Positions 1 through 9,201 of a stretch of 64,000 nt of DNA are shown one piece after another. Origin of the DNA: Bradyrhizobium erythrophlei (GTDB taxonomy: Bacteria > Pseudomonadota > Alphaproteobacteria > Rhizobiales > Xanthobacteraceae); the NCBI RefSeq assembly GCF_900129505.1, contig NZ_LT670818.1:4621001-4685000 (forward strand). Direction: 5' to 3'. The notes beneath the pieces were generated by a model. It worked only from the letters and a program-made list of their open reading frames with translations. It was not told the DNA's origin and did no database searches. Position numbers and translations under genes: made by a program. How positions within the stretch are numbered: the first letter of the stretch is position 1; each line of letters starts with the position of its first letter.

Positions 1-1095
1 TATAATCGCGTGCTGCTGTCGTCGGTTCTCGCCGGCGAGACCGCCTCGCACGACATCGAACTGCGGCCGGCCCAATGGTGGCGCGACCGCGGCGTTACCC
101 TGAAATACGGCTGCGTTGCCACCGAGATCGACGTCGGCCGCCGCGAGCTCAAGATCGCGGGCGAGGAGAGCATCGGCTTTTCCAAGCTCGTGCTGGCCAC
201 CGGCTCGACGCCGCTGCGGCTTGGCGTGCCCGGCGTCGATTTGGCGGGCGTGCATACCTTCCGCGACAGCCGGGACGTCGACCTGCTGCTGACGCTGGCG
301 GCGCAAAAGAAGCGCGTCGTCGTGGTCGGTGGCGGATTGCTCGGCCTGGAAGCGGCTTACGGCCTCGCCAAGGCGGGCGCTGTGGTGACGCTCATTCATC
401 TGATGGACCGGCTGATGGAGCGCCAGCTCGACGCACCGGCGGCGGAACTCTTGAAATCCCAGGTCGAGCGCAAGGGCATCAGGGTTCTGCTCAACGCCAA
501 TACCGCACGGCTCCATGGCGAGACGCACGTTGAAAGCGTCGAACTCGTGGACGGACGCCGGATCGATGCCGACGCGGTGATTTTCGCCGCCGGCATCCGG
601 CCCAACGTTTCGCTGGCGAAGGACGCCGGCATTCCCGTCAATCGCGGCATCGTCGTCGACGACGTCTTGCAGACCGGCGTTCCCGGTATTTTCGCGCTCG
701 GCGAATGCGCCGAGCATCGCGGCACCTGCTACGGGCTGGTCGAGCCGGCCTACGAGCAGGCGCGGGTGCTGGCGCGGCATCTCGCGGGCAACACCTCGAG
801 CTACGGCGGCAGCGTGGTTGCGACCAACCTGAAAGTGTCGGGGGTCAGCGTGTTTTCCGCCGGCGACTTCATGGGCGCGGAAGGCTCGGAGGCCATCGTG
901 CTCAGCGATGCCAGACGCGGCGCCTACAAGAAGCTGGTGATTTCCGGCGGCCGCCTCACCGGCGCGGTGCTGGTCGGCGATGTCGCGGATGCACTCTGGT
1001 ATCTTGAACTGATCCGGACCCGCGAGCCGATCGCAGCGATCCGCCGCGACATGATGTTCGGCCGCTCGCTCGTGCTTCCGTCGAAGGCGGCATAG
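1..1095 (+). CDS. flp: FAD-dependent NAD(P)H oxidoreductase, Flp/NirB-like (5' end cut by window)
   Basis: Flavoprotein that probably passes electrons from NAD(P)H to the nitrate reductase encoded just downstream. The reading frame is open from base 1, so the start and the first FAD-binding motif lie outside the window; about 364 residues remain. A second dinucleotide-binding glycine motif (VVVVGGGLLGLEAAYG) is visible near residue 105, and a C-terminal FAD motif (GIFALGECAEH) near 230. The opening residues YNRVLLSSVLAGE match the NirB/rubredoxin-reductase type of pyridine nucleotide-disulfide oxidoreductase. The stop lies 21 bases before the next gene, so the two are probably cotranscribed. 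From established knowledge, Bradyrhizobium carries narK-bjgb-flp-nasC; only the last two genes are in view. The symbol is by analogy with that operon. A NirB fragment is the alternative, less likely because no siroheme domain follows. Confidence 0.8.
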   Translation, partial: YNRVLLSSVLAGETASHDIELRPAQWWRDRGVTLKYGCVATEIDVGRRELKIAGEESIGFSKLVLATGSTPLRLGVPGVDLAGVHTFRDSRDVDLLLTLAAQKKRVVVVGGGLLGLEAAYGLAKAGAVVTLIHLMDRLMERQLDAPAAELLKSQVERKGIRVLLNANTARLHGETHVESVELVDGRRIDADAVIFAAGIRPNVSLAKDAGIPVNRGIVVDDVLQTGVPGIFALGECAEHRGTCYGLVEPAYEQARVLARHLAGNTSSYGGSVVATNLKVSGVSVFSAGDFMGAEGSEAIVLSDARRGAYKKLVISGGRLTGAVLVGDVADALWYLELIRTREPIAAIRRDMMFGRSLVLPSKAA

Positions 1096-1116
1096 GCCAA
1101 TGATGCGAAACCTGCA

Positions 1117-3825
1117 ATGACCTCCGTCGATCCCACGCTGCGCGCCACGCGCACCACCTGTCCCTATTGCGGCGTCGGCTGCGGCGTGCTCGCGACGCCC
1201 GACGGCAGCGGTGGTGCCGCGATCTCGGGCGATCCCGAGCATCCAGCCAATTTCGGCCGGCTGTGCTCGAAAGGCTCGGCGCTCGGCGAGACGCTTGGCA
1301 TTGAAGACCGGCTGCTCTATCCGATGATCCGTGTCAGCAAGGGCACCATGGAGCGGGTGGCCTGGAGCGATGCGCTCGACCATATCGCGCACCGGTTCGC
1401 CCATATCATCAAGCGCGACGGTCCGGGCGCGGTGGCGTTCTATCTCTCGGGCCAGCTTTTGACCGAGGATTATTACGTCGCCAACAAGCTGATGAAGGGG
1501 TTCATCGGCAGCGCCAATGTCGATACCAATTCGCGGCTCTGCATGTCGTCGTCGGTCGCCGGCCACCGCCGCGCCTTCGGCGCCGACACCGTGCCGGGCT
1601 GCTACGACGATCTCGACGAAGCCGACCTTCTGGTGCTGGTCGGGTCCAACGCGGCGTGGTGCCACCCCGTGTTGTTCCAGCGCATGCTCGCCAACAAGCA
1701 GGCGCGCGGCGCGCGCATCGTGGTGATCGATCCGCGCCGGACCGATACCGCCGGGGATGCCGACCTGTTTCTCGGATTGAAGCCGGGCACCGATACCGCG
1801 CTGTTCAGCGGCCTCTTGGTGCATCTCGCCGACACCGGCGCGCTCGATCGCGCCTATCTCGATTCCCACACCGCCGGATTCGAGGAGGCGCTGGCGCGCG
1901 GGCGCGGCATCGCCGGCAGCATCGGCGCGACCGCGCTTGCGACCGGGCTCTCCGAGCCCGATGTTGCCGAGTTCTTCCGGATGTTTGCCAACACGCCGCG
2001 TGTGGTCACGCTGTATTCGCAAGGGGTCAACCAGTCGGCGCAGGGCACCGACAAGGTCAATGCCATCATCAATTGCCACCTCGCGACGGGGCGGATCGGC
2101 AAGCCGGGCGCTTCGCCGTTTTCGCTGACCGGCCAACCCAACGCGATGGGCGGGCGGGAGGTCGGCGGGCTCGCCAACCAGCTCGCCGCGCATATGGGTT
2201 TCACGCCGCCGGATATCGACCGGGTGCGGCGGTTCTGGAAAGCACCGCGGATCGCGACCCATGAAGGGCTGAAGGCGGTCCAGATGTTCGAGGCGATCGG
2301 GCGCGGCGAGATCAAGGCGCTGTGGGTGATGGGCACCAATCCCGCGGTGTCGCTGCCGGACGCCGACGCCGCGCGCGCCGCGCTGAAGAAGCTCGAATTG
2401 TTCGTCGTGTCGGAAAACGTGCGTTCCAACGACACCGTCAAGGCGGGCGCGCATGTGCTGTTGCCGGCGCAGGCCTGGGGCGAAAAAACAGGAACCGTGA
2501 CCAATTCGGAGCGGCGAATATCGCGCCAGCGCGCGTTCTTGGACGCGCCGGGGGAAGCAAAACCCGACTGGTGGATCGTCGGCGAGGTCGCCAGGCGGCT
2601 CGGCTTTTCCGCCGGGTTCGATTTTAATTCGGTGGCGGATATTTTTCGCGAACATGCCGCTCTGTCGTCGTTCGAGAACGAAGGCAGCCGCGATTTCGAT
2701 ATCGGCGCGTTGCAGACCGTGTCGGACGAGGGCTTCGACGCGATGGTGCCGTTGCAATGGCCGATGCAATGGGGCGACATCGAGCCGCGGCAGCGGTTCT
2801 TCGCCCGCGGCGGGTTCTTCACCAACGACGGCAAAGCCCGTTTCGTTGCGCCGGAAATCCCGGCGCTGCACACCGAGACCAGCGCCGGCCGGCCGCTGCG
2901 GCTGAATACCGGCCGCATCCGCGACCAATGGCACACCATGACCCGCACCGGGATGAGCCCGCGGCTCGGCCAGCACCTGCCGGAGCCGTTCGTCGAGGTG
3001 CATCCGGACGATGCCATCCGCTACGGCGTCGCCGACGGCGGTTTTGCGCGTGTCACCACCGATTACGGGCAATGCACGCTCAGGGTTGCCGTCAATGCAA
3101 GGCAGCAGCGCGGCATGCTGTTCGCGCCGATCCACTGGAACGAAGAGAACGCCTCCGCCGCGCGGGTCGGCGCGCTGGTGGCGCCTTTCACCGATCCCTA
3201 TTCCGGCCAGCCCGAGAACAAGGCGACGCCGGCGTCGATCACGCCCTATGAATACGTCTTCCGCGGTTTTGCCCTGTCGCGGGTCAAGCTCAAGCTGCCC
3301 GATCATCTCTGGTGGACGCGGGTGACGGTCGCGGGCGGCTACGGCTATCTGTTCGCCGACAACGCCGATCTCGCCCGGTGGCAATTGTGGATGCGGTCGG
3401 CCGCCGGCAGCGATCTTGCCGAATACAAGGATTTCGGCGGCGGGGTGTTTCGCGCGGCTTCCTTCACCGGAGACCGAATCGAGACCTGTCTGTTCGTCGG
3501 TCCGGCGCGGGACGCGGGTGATTGGGAGGTGGTGAAGGGCTTGTTTGCCACTGAGGCCCTCGGCGAGGATCAGCGCCGGATGTTGCTGTCGGGCAAATCC
3601 ACCGATGGGCTCGCCAGCGGCGGCCCGATCGTCTGCGCCTGCTTCGGCGTCGGCCGCAACACGCTTTGCGATGCCATCGCGGCCGGCGCCGGCAGCGCCG
3701 CCGAGATCGGCGCGCAACTGAAGGCGGGCACCAATTGCGGCTCCTGCATTCCGGAGCTGAAGCGGTTGATCGCGCAGGCGGGGACGGTTGCGGAGCAACC
3801 TAATCTGGCGGTGGCTGCAAGCTAG
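1117..3825 (+). CDS. nasC: Assimilatory nitrate reductase, catalytic molybdopterin subunit
   Basis: Cytoplasmic enzyme reducing nitrate to nitrite for nitrogen assimilation. The 902-residue protein begins with a [4Fe-4S] site (C15, C18, C22, C50), then the long bis-MGD molybdopterin oxidoreductase and dinucleotide-binding domains. It ends with a BFD-like [2Fe-2S] domain (C840, C842, C874, C877), the arrangement typical of NasA/NasC that take electrons from a separate flavoprotein. No twin-arginine signal is present, as expected for the assimilatory form. The start at 1117 places the first cluster 15 residues in, as in homologues. It follows the flavoprotein gene by 21 bases, which supports an electron-transfer pair. 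No nitrite reductase gene is in view. A formate dehydrogenase is unlikely given the C-terminal BFD domain and the neighbour. Confidence 0.92.
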   Translation: MTSVDPTLRATRTTCPYCGVGCGVLATPDGSGGAAISGDPEHPANFGRLCSKGSALGETLGIEDRLLYPMIRVSKGTMERVAWSDALDHIAHRFAHIIKRDGPGAVAFYLSGQLLTEDYYVANKLMKGFIGSANVDTNSRLCMSSSVAGHRRAFGADTVPGCYDDLDEADLLVLVGSNAAWCHPVLFQRMLANKQARGARIVVIDPRRTDTAGDADLFLGLKPGTDTALFSGLLVHLADTGALDRAYLDSHTAGFEEALARGRGIAGSIGATALATGLSEPDVAEFFRMFANTPRVVTLYSQGVNQSAQGTDKVNAIINCHLATGRIGKPGASPFSLTGQPNAMGGREVGGLANQLAAHMGFTPPDIDRVRRFWKAPRIATHEGLKAVQMFEAIGRGEIKALWVMGTNPAVSLPDADAARAALKKLELFVVSENVRSNDTVKAGAHVLLPAQAWGEKTGTVTNSERRISRQRAFLDAPGEAKPDWWIVGEVARRLGFSAGFDFNSVADIFREHAALSSFENEGSRDFDIGALQTVSDEGFDAMVPLQWPMQWGDIEPRQRFFARGGFFTNDGKARFVAPEIPALHTETSAGRPLRLNTGRIRDQWHTMTRTGMSPRLGQHLPEPFVEVHPDDAIRYGVADGGFARVTTDYGQCTLRVAVNARQQRGMLFAPIHWNEENASAARVGALVAPFTDPYSGQPENKATPASITPYEYVFRGFALSRVKLKLPDHLWWTRVTVAGGYGYLFADNADLARWQLWMRSAAGSDLAEYKDFGGGVFRAASFTGDRIETCLFVGPARDAGDWEVVKGLFATEALGEDQRRMLLSGKSTDGLASGGPIVCACFGVGRNTLCDAIAAGAGSAAEIGAQLKAGTNCGSCIPELKRLIAQAGTVAEQPNLAVAAS

Positions 3826-3844
3826 GTCTCCGGCAGGTCGTGCC

Positions 3845-4063
3845 ATGGCCGACCCGACCGCAGGACCAGAAAGACCCATTGAGCACGCGATTGTCATCTA
3901 CGCGCCGAACGCCGCGCGGTTGTCGGGCCGCATCGGCTTGATCGCGGTCCATTTCGGCGGCATAGCGGAAACCGCCGGACTTACTGCTGCCGCAACCCGG
4001 TCGCGCATAGCGGACTTCGAATCAGTCGAACATTTACTCGCTTGGCTGCGATCACTATGCTGA
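3845..4063 (+). CDS. Possible small hypothetical protein
   Basis: A 72-residue open frame lies between the nitrate reductase and HAD genes, beginning 20 bases after the nasC stop and ending 4 bases before the next start. It has no motif I recognise, no membrane segment and no clear ribosome-binding site. The tight fit between two genes on the same strand argues for it; the lack of any recognisable family argues against. Treat it as tentative. Confidence 0.25.
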   Translation: MADPTAGPERPIEHAIVIYAPNAARLSGRIGLIAVHFGGIAETAGLTAAATRSRIADFESVEHLLAWLRSLC

Positions 4064-4067
4064 AGCC

Positions 4068-4748
4068 ATGGCCCCGCCTTGCTCTGTTCTTCTCGATCTC
4101 GACGGCACCCTGATTGATTCGCAGCCCGGCATTTTGGCAAGTTGCCACGCGGCGCTCCGCACTCTTGGACACGAGCCGAGCGAAATCCTCGACATCAAGC
4201 GGGTCATCGGGCCGCCGCTCGAGGACGTGATGCAATTCTTGCTGCAGCCATATGGGGACGACAGGATTGCTGAGGCCGTATTGGCCTTTCGTCAGCACTA
4301 CGGTGAAAGCGGCCTTCTCGGAAGCGAGCCCTACCCGGGAATAGGCAATTCTCTAAGAGAGATGCAGCAAGGAGGATTGCGATTATATTTGGCAACCTCG
4401 AAGCGGGAGGCATTCGCGCGTCGTATTCTGGAGCATTTGGAGCTTGCTGCGTATTTCGATGGCATCCACGGCTCGGTGCCGGGCGGCGAGCTGGACCACA
4501 AGCCTGAGCTACTCGCCCATATCTTGTCGGAGCATCATATTTCACCCGCGCGGAGTTTGATGGTCGGGGACCGCCGCTACGACATTTCTGGCGCCCATGC
4601 GGTTGGAATGCGCGGTCTTGGAGTACTCTGGGGCTATGGTACCCGAGATGAACTAGAAGGCGCTGGCGCAGATCAATTGGTGGAATCTTCTGTTGATCTC
4701 GCTTGTACAGTTCTCGCGATGGTTAGTGGAAAGCGGCCCTTGAGCTAG
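4068..4748 (+). CDS. HAD-superfamily hydrolase, phosphoglycolate phosphatase-like
   Basis: Predicted cytoplasmic phosphatase of 226 residues. All four HAD motifs are visible: LLDLDGTLID with nucleophile D10 and acid D12; the Ser/Thr motif in LATSKREA near residue 106; a Lys in HKPE near 145; and MVGDRRYDISGA, whose Asp residues bind Mg2+, near 165. The helical cap between motifs I and II is the type found in Gph/PGP-like enzymes, consistent with removal of phosphate from phosphoglycolate or another small phosphoester. Base composition drops compared with the nitrate reductase gene (for example ttggcaacctcgaag), so it may be a more recent arrival. Substrate cannot be assigned from the sequence. 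Confidence 0.85.
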   Translation: MAPPCSVLLDLDGTLIDSQPGILASCHAALRTLGHEPSEILDIKRVIGPPLEDVMQFLLQPYGDDRIAEAVLAFRQHYGESGLLGSEPYPGIGNSLREMQQGGLRLYLATSKREAFARRILEHLELAAYFDGIHGSVPGGELDHKPELLAHILSEHHISPARSLMVGDRRYDISGAHAVGMRGLGVLWGYGTRDELEGAGADQLVESSVDLACTVLAMVSGKRPLS

Positions 4749-4896
4749 GCCTCCCAATTGCAATCGAGACGATGGCTGGACATCGCTTCGCTTCGCTTCG
4801 CTGCGAAATCCGATCGGTATCGGGGCATAGCGGACTCCAGCAAGCCGTTGGCCTGGCAGATCCACGGGTTTCACGGCCAGGGTCGCTACGGGAAAT

Positions 4897-5724
4897 TCAC
4901 CCGCCCTTGACGGCGCCCGCGGTCAGGCCGGCCACGATCTGGCGCTGCGCGAACACCGTCAAGAGCAGCACCGGCAGCGTCACGATCAGCGCGGCGGCGG
5001 CGAGCGGGCCCCAGCTCAGCTGGTCGAACGAAATCATGTTGTAGACGGCAACCGGCAGCGTGCGCGTCTCGCGTCCCGCCAGCACGATGCCGAAGACGAA
5101 ATTGTTCCACGAAAAAATCACGGCGAGGATGAAGGCGACCGCGATGCCCGGCCGCGCGATCGGCAGTGCTACGTAGCGGAACACCTGCCAGCGGGTGGCG
5201 CCGTCGATCAGCGCGGATTCCTCCAGCTCCATCGGCGTCGTCTCGAAATAGCCGATCATGATCCAGATCACGATCGGCACCGTCACCACGAGATGGATGA
5301 TGATCTGCGGCCACAGCGTGCCGAGCAGGCCGAGCCACTGGAACAGCAGGAACAGCGGAATGAGATAGGAGAGGCCGGGCGTGATGCGCGCGATCAGGAT
5401 CACCACCGCCGCCTTGTGCGCGCGCATGCGGGCAAGCCCATAGCCCGCGGGCACGCCGACCACGAGCGCGAAGGCGGTTGCCGTCCCCGTCACGATCAGG
5501 CTGTTCATGAAGTAGGTGGAAAAACGGTTGGAGCGGAAGACGGCGGCGTAGTTGCCCCAGTTGAAATGCTCGGGGATGAATACCGGCGGATAGGACGCGT
5601 TGTCGACCTCGAATTTGACCGACAGCGACAGCATCCAGAGGAAGAACAACACGGCCGGCGACACGATCACGATCAGCGCGAAGCCGAGGCCGACGCGGCC
5701 GAGCCATTGCCGCAGCGGGCTCAT
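4897..5724 (-). CDS. Carbohydrate ABC transporter permease, MalG type
   Basis: Inner-membrane permease of 275 residues with about six transmembrane segments. The coupling-loop EAA motif is visible as ESALIDGATRWQVFRYVALP near residues 170-190, the contact site for an ABC ATPase. It is the last gene of a leftward operon and overlaps the MalF-type permease by 4 bases. No ATP-binding protein gene follows; downstream there is only non-coding sequence and the convergent HAD gene. The transporter must therefore borrow an ATPase encoded elsewhere, as known for MsmK-type shared ATPases. The substrate is probably a sugar or polyol by family. Confidence 0.9.
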   Translation of the reverse strand: MSPLRQWLGRVGLGFALIVIVSPAVLFFLWMLSLSVKFEVDNASYPPVFIPEHFNWGNYAAVFRSNRFSTYFMNSLIVTGTATAFALVVGVPAGYGLARMRAHKAAVVILIARITPGLSYLIPLFLLFQWLGLLGTLWPQIIIHLVVTVPIVIWIMIGYFETTPMELEESALIDGATRWQVFRYVALPIARPGIAVAFILAVIFSWNNFVFGIVLAGRETRTLPVAVYNMISFDQLSWGPLAAAALIVTLPVLLLTVFAQRQIVAGLTAGAVKGG

Positions 5725-6665
5725 GCCACGCCTCCGGCGTCGTTCCAGTGCGTACGCTGGCGCAGCCGAAGCAGCGCACCGGCGAGGGCAACGATCAGCG
5801 CGAAGAACACCACCACGATCGCGGAAGCGTAGCCGACGTCGTAATAGACGAAGGCGACGCTGTAGAGATAGAGGTTGATGGTTTCGGAAGCCGTGCCGGG
5901 GCCGCCCTGGGTAATGGCGAAGATGATGTCGAAGCTCTTCACCGCATCGATCATGCGGATCATCGACGCGATGAACAGGAACGGCATGATCAGCGGCAGC
6001 GAGATGTAGCGGAATGTCTGCCAGCGGGTGGCGCCATCGATCAGCGCGCTCTCATAAGGTTCGGCCGGGATGGCGGCAAGGCCCCCGAGCACGATCAGCA
6101 TCACCAGCGGCGTCCATTGCCAGGTTTCGACCAGGACCAGCGAGGGAATCACGGTCGCGGGGTGAAACACCCAGAGCTGCGGCGGTATCCCGACCAGCGA
6201 CAGCAGGTAATTGAGGATGCCCAGTTGCGGGTGGAACATCATGGTCCACACCAGGGCGATCGCGACCGGAGTCGCCATCATCGGAAGGATAAAGAGGCCG
6301 CGCAGAAAACCGCGCATCGGAAATTTGGCGTGAAACACCACCGCAGCGAGCGTCCCTAACAGCAACGGCAGCGCCACCGACAGCGCGGTATAGACCAGCG
6401 TGTGCCACACCGATTCGACAAAACGCGTGTCGGTCGGCAGGCGGATGTAATTCGCAAGGCCAACGAAGGTCGGCGGCGAGCCGACCTTCCATTCGTGCAG
6501 GCTCATCCAGATGGTGTAGGCCCAGGGGAAGATGATGACCGCGAGCACCACGATCAGCGCGGGAAGAACGAACGGCCAATAGGATGGCGGCTGCCAGCCT
6601 TTCATTTCGGGCGCGGCGGCGTCCGATCGCGCCGGCGCCGATTCGCTCGCGCTCAGGCCGCTCAC
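5721..6665 (-). CDS. Carbohydrate ABC transporter permease, MalF type
   Basis: Inner-membrane permease of 314 residues, partner of the MalG-type protein encoded next to it. After a proline/charge-rich N-terminus there are six or so transmembrane segments. The EAA loop reads ESALIDGATRWQTFRYISLP around residues 205-225, almost the same as in the partner. It overlaps its neighbours by 4 bases on each side (ATGA junctions), so translation is probably coupled from the binding-protein gene through both permeases. Confidence 0.9.
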   Translation of the reverse strand: MSGLSASESAPARSDAAAPEMKGWQPPSYWPFVLPALIVVLAVIIFPWAYTIWMSLHEWKVGSPPTFVGLANYIRLPTDTRFVESVWHTLVYTALSVALPLLLGTLAAVVFHAKFPMRGFLRGLFILPMMATPVAIALVWTMMFHPQLGILNYLLSLVGIPPQLWVFHPATVIPSLVLVETWQWTPLVMLIVLGGLAAIPAEPYESALIDGATRWQTFRYISLPLIMPFLFIASMIRMIDAVKSFDIIFAITQGGPGTASETINLYLYSVAFVYYDVGYASAIVVVFFALIVALAGALLRLRQRTHWNDAGGVA

Positions 6666-7987
6666 GACTTTTCGCTGCGCTCCAGAATGGGGCGGAATTG
6701 CTCGTGCGCCTTTTTCAGTTCCGTCGCCGGATCCGCCCCCGACAATGTCGCGGTCAGCGCCGCGCCGACGATGTCACGGAATTCCGCGACGGGTACGATG
6801 ACGGGGAGGCCCAGTTTTGAAATTTTGGCCGAACCGATCACGGAGTCCAGCCACTCGGCCGGCATCTTGACGCCCTTGCGCACGGTCTCGTCGTTGAGGA
6901 TCGAGTTGCGGAACGGGACGCCGCCGCCGCTTTGCAGCAGCCGCGCGCCCATGGTCTTCGACACCGCCCATTGGCAATAGAGATAGGCGGCCTCCTTTTT
7001 GGTGCTGGCCTGGGGAATGCCGATGCCGTCGCCATAGGCGGCGGAATACTGGCCTTTCGGTCCGGCCGGCACCAGGGCATAGCCGATCTTTCCGACCACG
7101 CGCGACGCATTGGGGTCCTCGATCGGCGGGGCCCAGCCCACGCCGTCGATCCACATCGCCGCGCGGCCCTGGGTCAGCGAAGCCATCGACTCCATCCAGT
7201 TGAAACCGGCAACGCCGGGAGGCGCGGTCTTGGTCAACAGGCGCTGATACAATTTGGTGGCCTCGATCCCTTCCGGGCCGTCGGTGAGGATGTTGCCCTT
7301 GGCGTCGAGAAACTCGCCGCCATAGTCGAGGAAGAAATTGGTCCACAGCGTCATGTTCGCGTTGCGCAGACCGCGGCCGGTAAAGCCGTAGATGCCGTTG
7401 GCGGGGTCGTTGAGTTTTTCCGCGGCTATGGCCATCTCGTCCAGGGTTTTCGGCAGGGTCACTCCCTTTTTGGCGAACAGCTCCTTGTTCCAGTAAAGAA
7501 TGAAATAGTCGACCGACCAGGGCAACGAATGCATTTCGCCTTTGTCGTTCTGGGCAAACTGCAGGCCGCCGGTGGAGAAATCGTCCACGGTCAGGTCGGG
7601 CGCGGTCAGGTTCGGATCCTTCATGAAGCCGGTGAGGTCCGCGAGCCAGCCCGCCTTTTCGAATTGCCGTTTCTGCACGTGATAGCTGACGTGAATGACG
7701 TCGAAGCTCGGCCTGCCGGAGGTGAGTTCGATCACGGCTTTTTGCCGTTGCTGCTGCTCGGGAATAACTTCTGATTCGACCTTGATGCCGGTAAGGTCGG
7801 TAAATTCGGATGCGTATTTCTGCAGCAGTTCGCCGCGCGGCCCTTTGATCAAATTGGCTTCGATCGTGGTGCCGGCATATTTCTTCCACTGTACGTCGGC
7901 GCGCGCGGGGAAACCGGTCAGGCTGAGTGCGGTGGTCGCGAGCGTGCCCTGCAATAGGGAACGCCGGGTCGGGCCGAAATGGGCCAT
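6662..7987 (-). CDS. ABC transporter sugar-binding protein, family 1
   Basis: Periplasmic solute-binding protein of 441 residues, first gene of the leftward sugar importer operon. The N-terminus TRRSLLQGTLATTALSLTG carries a twin-arginine-like motif followed by a hydrophobic stretch and an Ala-X-Ala type cleavage site near residue 30, so export by Tat is possible. The body has the pattern of the extracellular solute-binding protein family 1. A strong Shine-Dalgarno (GGGAGG) precedes the start. A divergent SMP-30 lactonase gene shares the upstream region, suggesting a sugar or sugar lactone as ligand. Ligand identity is inference. Confidence 0.9.
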   Translation of the reverse strand: MAHFGPTRRSLLQGTLATTALSLTGFPARADVQWKKYAGTTIEANLIKGPRGELLQKYASEFTDLTGIKVESEVIPEQQQRQKAVIELTSGRPSFDVIHVSYHVQKRQFEKAGWLADLTGFMKDPNLTAPDLTVDDFSTGGLQFAQNDKGEMHSLPWSVDYFILYWNKELFAKKGVTLPKTLDEMAIAAEKLNDPANGIYGFTGRGLRNANMTLWTNFFLDYGGEFLDAKGNILTDGPEGIEATKLYQRLLTKTAPPGVAGFNWMESMASLTQGRAAMWIDGVGWAPPIEDPNASRVVGKIGYALVPAGPKGQYSAAYGDGIGIPQASTKKEAAYLYCQWAVSKTMGARLLQSGGGVPFRNSILNDETVRKGVKMPAEWLDSVIGSAKISKLGLPVIVPVAEFRDIVGAALTATLSGADPATELKKAHEQFRPILERSEKS

Positions 7988-8102
7988 GTCGTTATCCTCC
8001 CTGCCATCCGCCTTTATCGGCGGTGATTATCTTGTCGGCGCGTCGGCGGTGGCCGGGCGGCCGAAGTGCAGATTCATAGCACGCCACGGGATCGGAACAA
8101 GA

Positions 8103-8114
8103 ATGTCATGACAT
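8103..8114. promoter_or_regulatory. Candidate operator palindrome between divergent sugar operons
   Basis: ATGTCATGACAT is a perfect 12-base palindrome in the 236-base gap between the leftward ABC importer operon and the rightward SMP-30 gene. Its position suits a regulator acting on both directions. No regulator gene is adjacent, so this is inference from symmetry and position only. Confidence 0.35.
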
Positions 8115-8223
8115 GTCAAAGCATCTTTGCGTTCTGCGCAGGCTGCACCCGGCGCGCGCCGATATCGACGGCGCGGATGTGCCGATCTATGGTGCCGTCT
8201 TCCTGGGCAGGTGAAATCACGCG

Positions 8224-9123
8224 ATGATGTATCTGGACGCGCCGCCGCGGCTGATCGAGACCAACGTTTTTTCGGCGATGCCGGAGGCATTCCGGCGCAA
8301 GGGCGTCGCGACCGAGTGGGCCGACGCCAACCGCCCGGGCCAGCCGACCGACTGCTTCATTGAAGGCCCGTCCTTCGACGCCCAGGGCAATCTCTACATC
8401 GTCGACATTCCCTTTGGACGCATCTTCAGGATCGCGCCCGACGGTACATGGTCGCTGGTGATCGAATATGACGGCTGGCCCAACGGCCTGAAGATCGGCG
8501 CCGACGGGCGGATCTTCGTCGCGGATTACCGGCGCGGCATCATGGAACTCGATGTCAAGGCAACGCGGATGCTGCCAGTCCTGACCACGCGCAATTCGGA
8601 ATCCTTCAAGGGCTGCAACGATCTGCATCTGGCCTCGAATGGCGACATCTATTTCACCGACCAGGGACAGACCGGGCTGCACGATCCGACCGGGCGGGTT
8701 TTTCGGCTTTCGCCCGATGGCCGGCTCGCCTGCCTGATCGATACCGGCATCAACCCGAACGGACTGGTGCTCGATCCCGCCGAGAAAGTGCTGTTCGTGG
8801 CGATGACCCGCGACAACGCAGTGTGGCGCATGCCGTTGATGAAGGACGGCAACGTGGCGAAGGTCGGCCGCTTCTGCTCGACCTTCGGCGCCAGCGGTCC
8901 CGACGGGATGACCATGGACAGCGCGGGACGGCTGTTTGTGGCGCACGCCTCGCTCGGACATGTCTTCGTGTTTGCGCCCAATGGCGAACTGATCGCGCGG
9001 ATCAAATCCTGCGCGGGCCCGAGTTGCACCAACGTCGCTATTGGTGGAAAGGACCGCAACCGCCTCTATATAACGGAGTCCGTGACCGGTTCGGTGCTGG
9101 TTGCGGATATCGCTGGTCTTTAA
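8224..9123 (+). CDS. SMP-30/gluconolactonase family protein
   Basis: Six-bladed beta-propeller of 299 residues, probably a metal-dependent lactonase for a sugar lactone. Family signatures are visible: FIEGPSFD with the metal-binding Glu near residue 42, WPNGLKIGADGRIFVADY near 83, NPNGLVLDPAEKVLFVAM near 178 and GPDGMTMDSAGRLFVAH near 228. No signal peptide is evident. It diverges from the sugar ABC importer and is followed by an aldo/keto reductase, so the three units could form an oxidise-and-hydrolyse route for an imported sugar. The start could be either of two adjacent ATG codons at 8224 and 8227. A non-lactonase member of the family cannot be ruled out. Confidence 0.82.
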   Translation: MMYLDAPPRLIETNVFSAMPEAFRRKGVATEWADANRPGQPTDCFIEGPSFDAQGNLYIVDIPFGRIFRIAPDGTWSLVIEYDGWPNGLKIGADGRIFVADYRRGIMELDVKATRMLPVLTTRNSESFKGCNDLHLASNGDIYFTDQGQTGLHDPTGRVFRLSPDGRLACLIDTGINPNGLVLDPAEKVLFVAMTRDNAVWRMPLMKDGNVAKVGRFCSTFGASGPDGMTMDSAGRLFVAHASLGHVFVFAPNGELIARIKSCAGPSCTNVAIGGKDRNRLYITESVTGSVLVADIAGL

Positions 9124-9126
9124 CAT

Positions 9127-9180
9127 GTCATTGCGAGCCAACGGGGCGCGCATTCGCGCGACCCGTTGGCTCGCAATGAC
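9127..9180. repeat. Palindromic intergenic repeat, 19-bp perfect arms
   Basis: Arms gtcattgcgagccaacggg (9127-9145) and its exact complement (9162-9180) enclose a second short palindrome (gcgcg-catt-cgcgc). This gives a nearly uninterrupted hairpin directly after the SMP-30 stop codon. The outer sequence gtcattgcgag recurs at 31239 and 57527, so it belongs to a repeat family; it could also work as a transcript terminator or processing site. Confidence 0.85.
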
Positions 9181-9201
9181 GAGGAAACATCAGAGGTCAT
9201 C

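Noticed and set aside
4780..4803. Short cttcg tandem run as a possible phase-variation tract
   Set aside because: Only about four imperfect units and not in a gene or a clear promoter.
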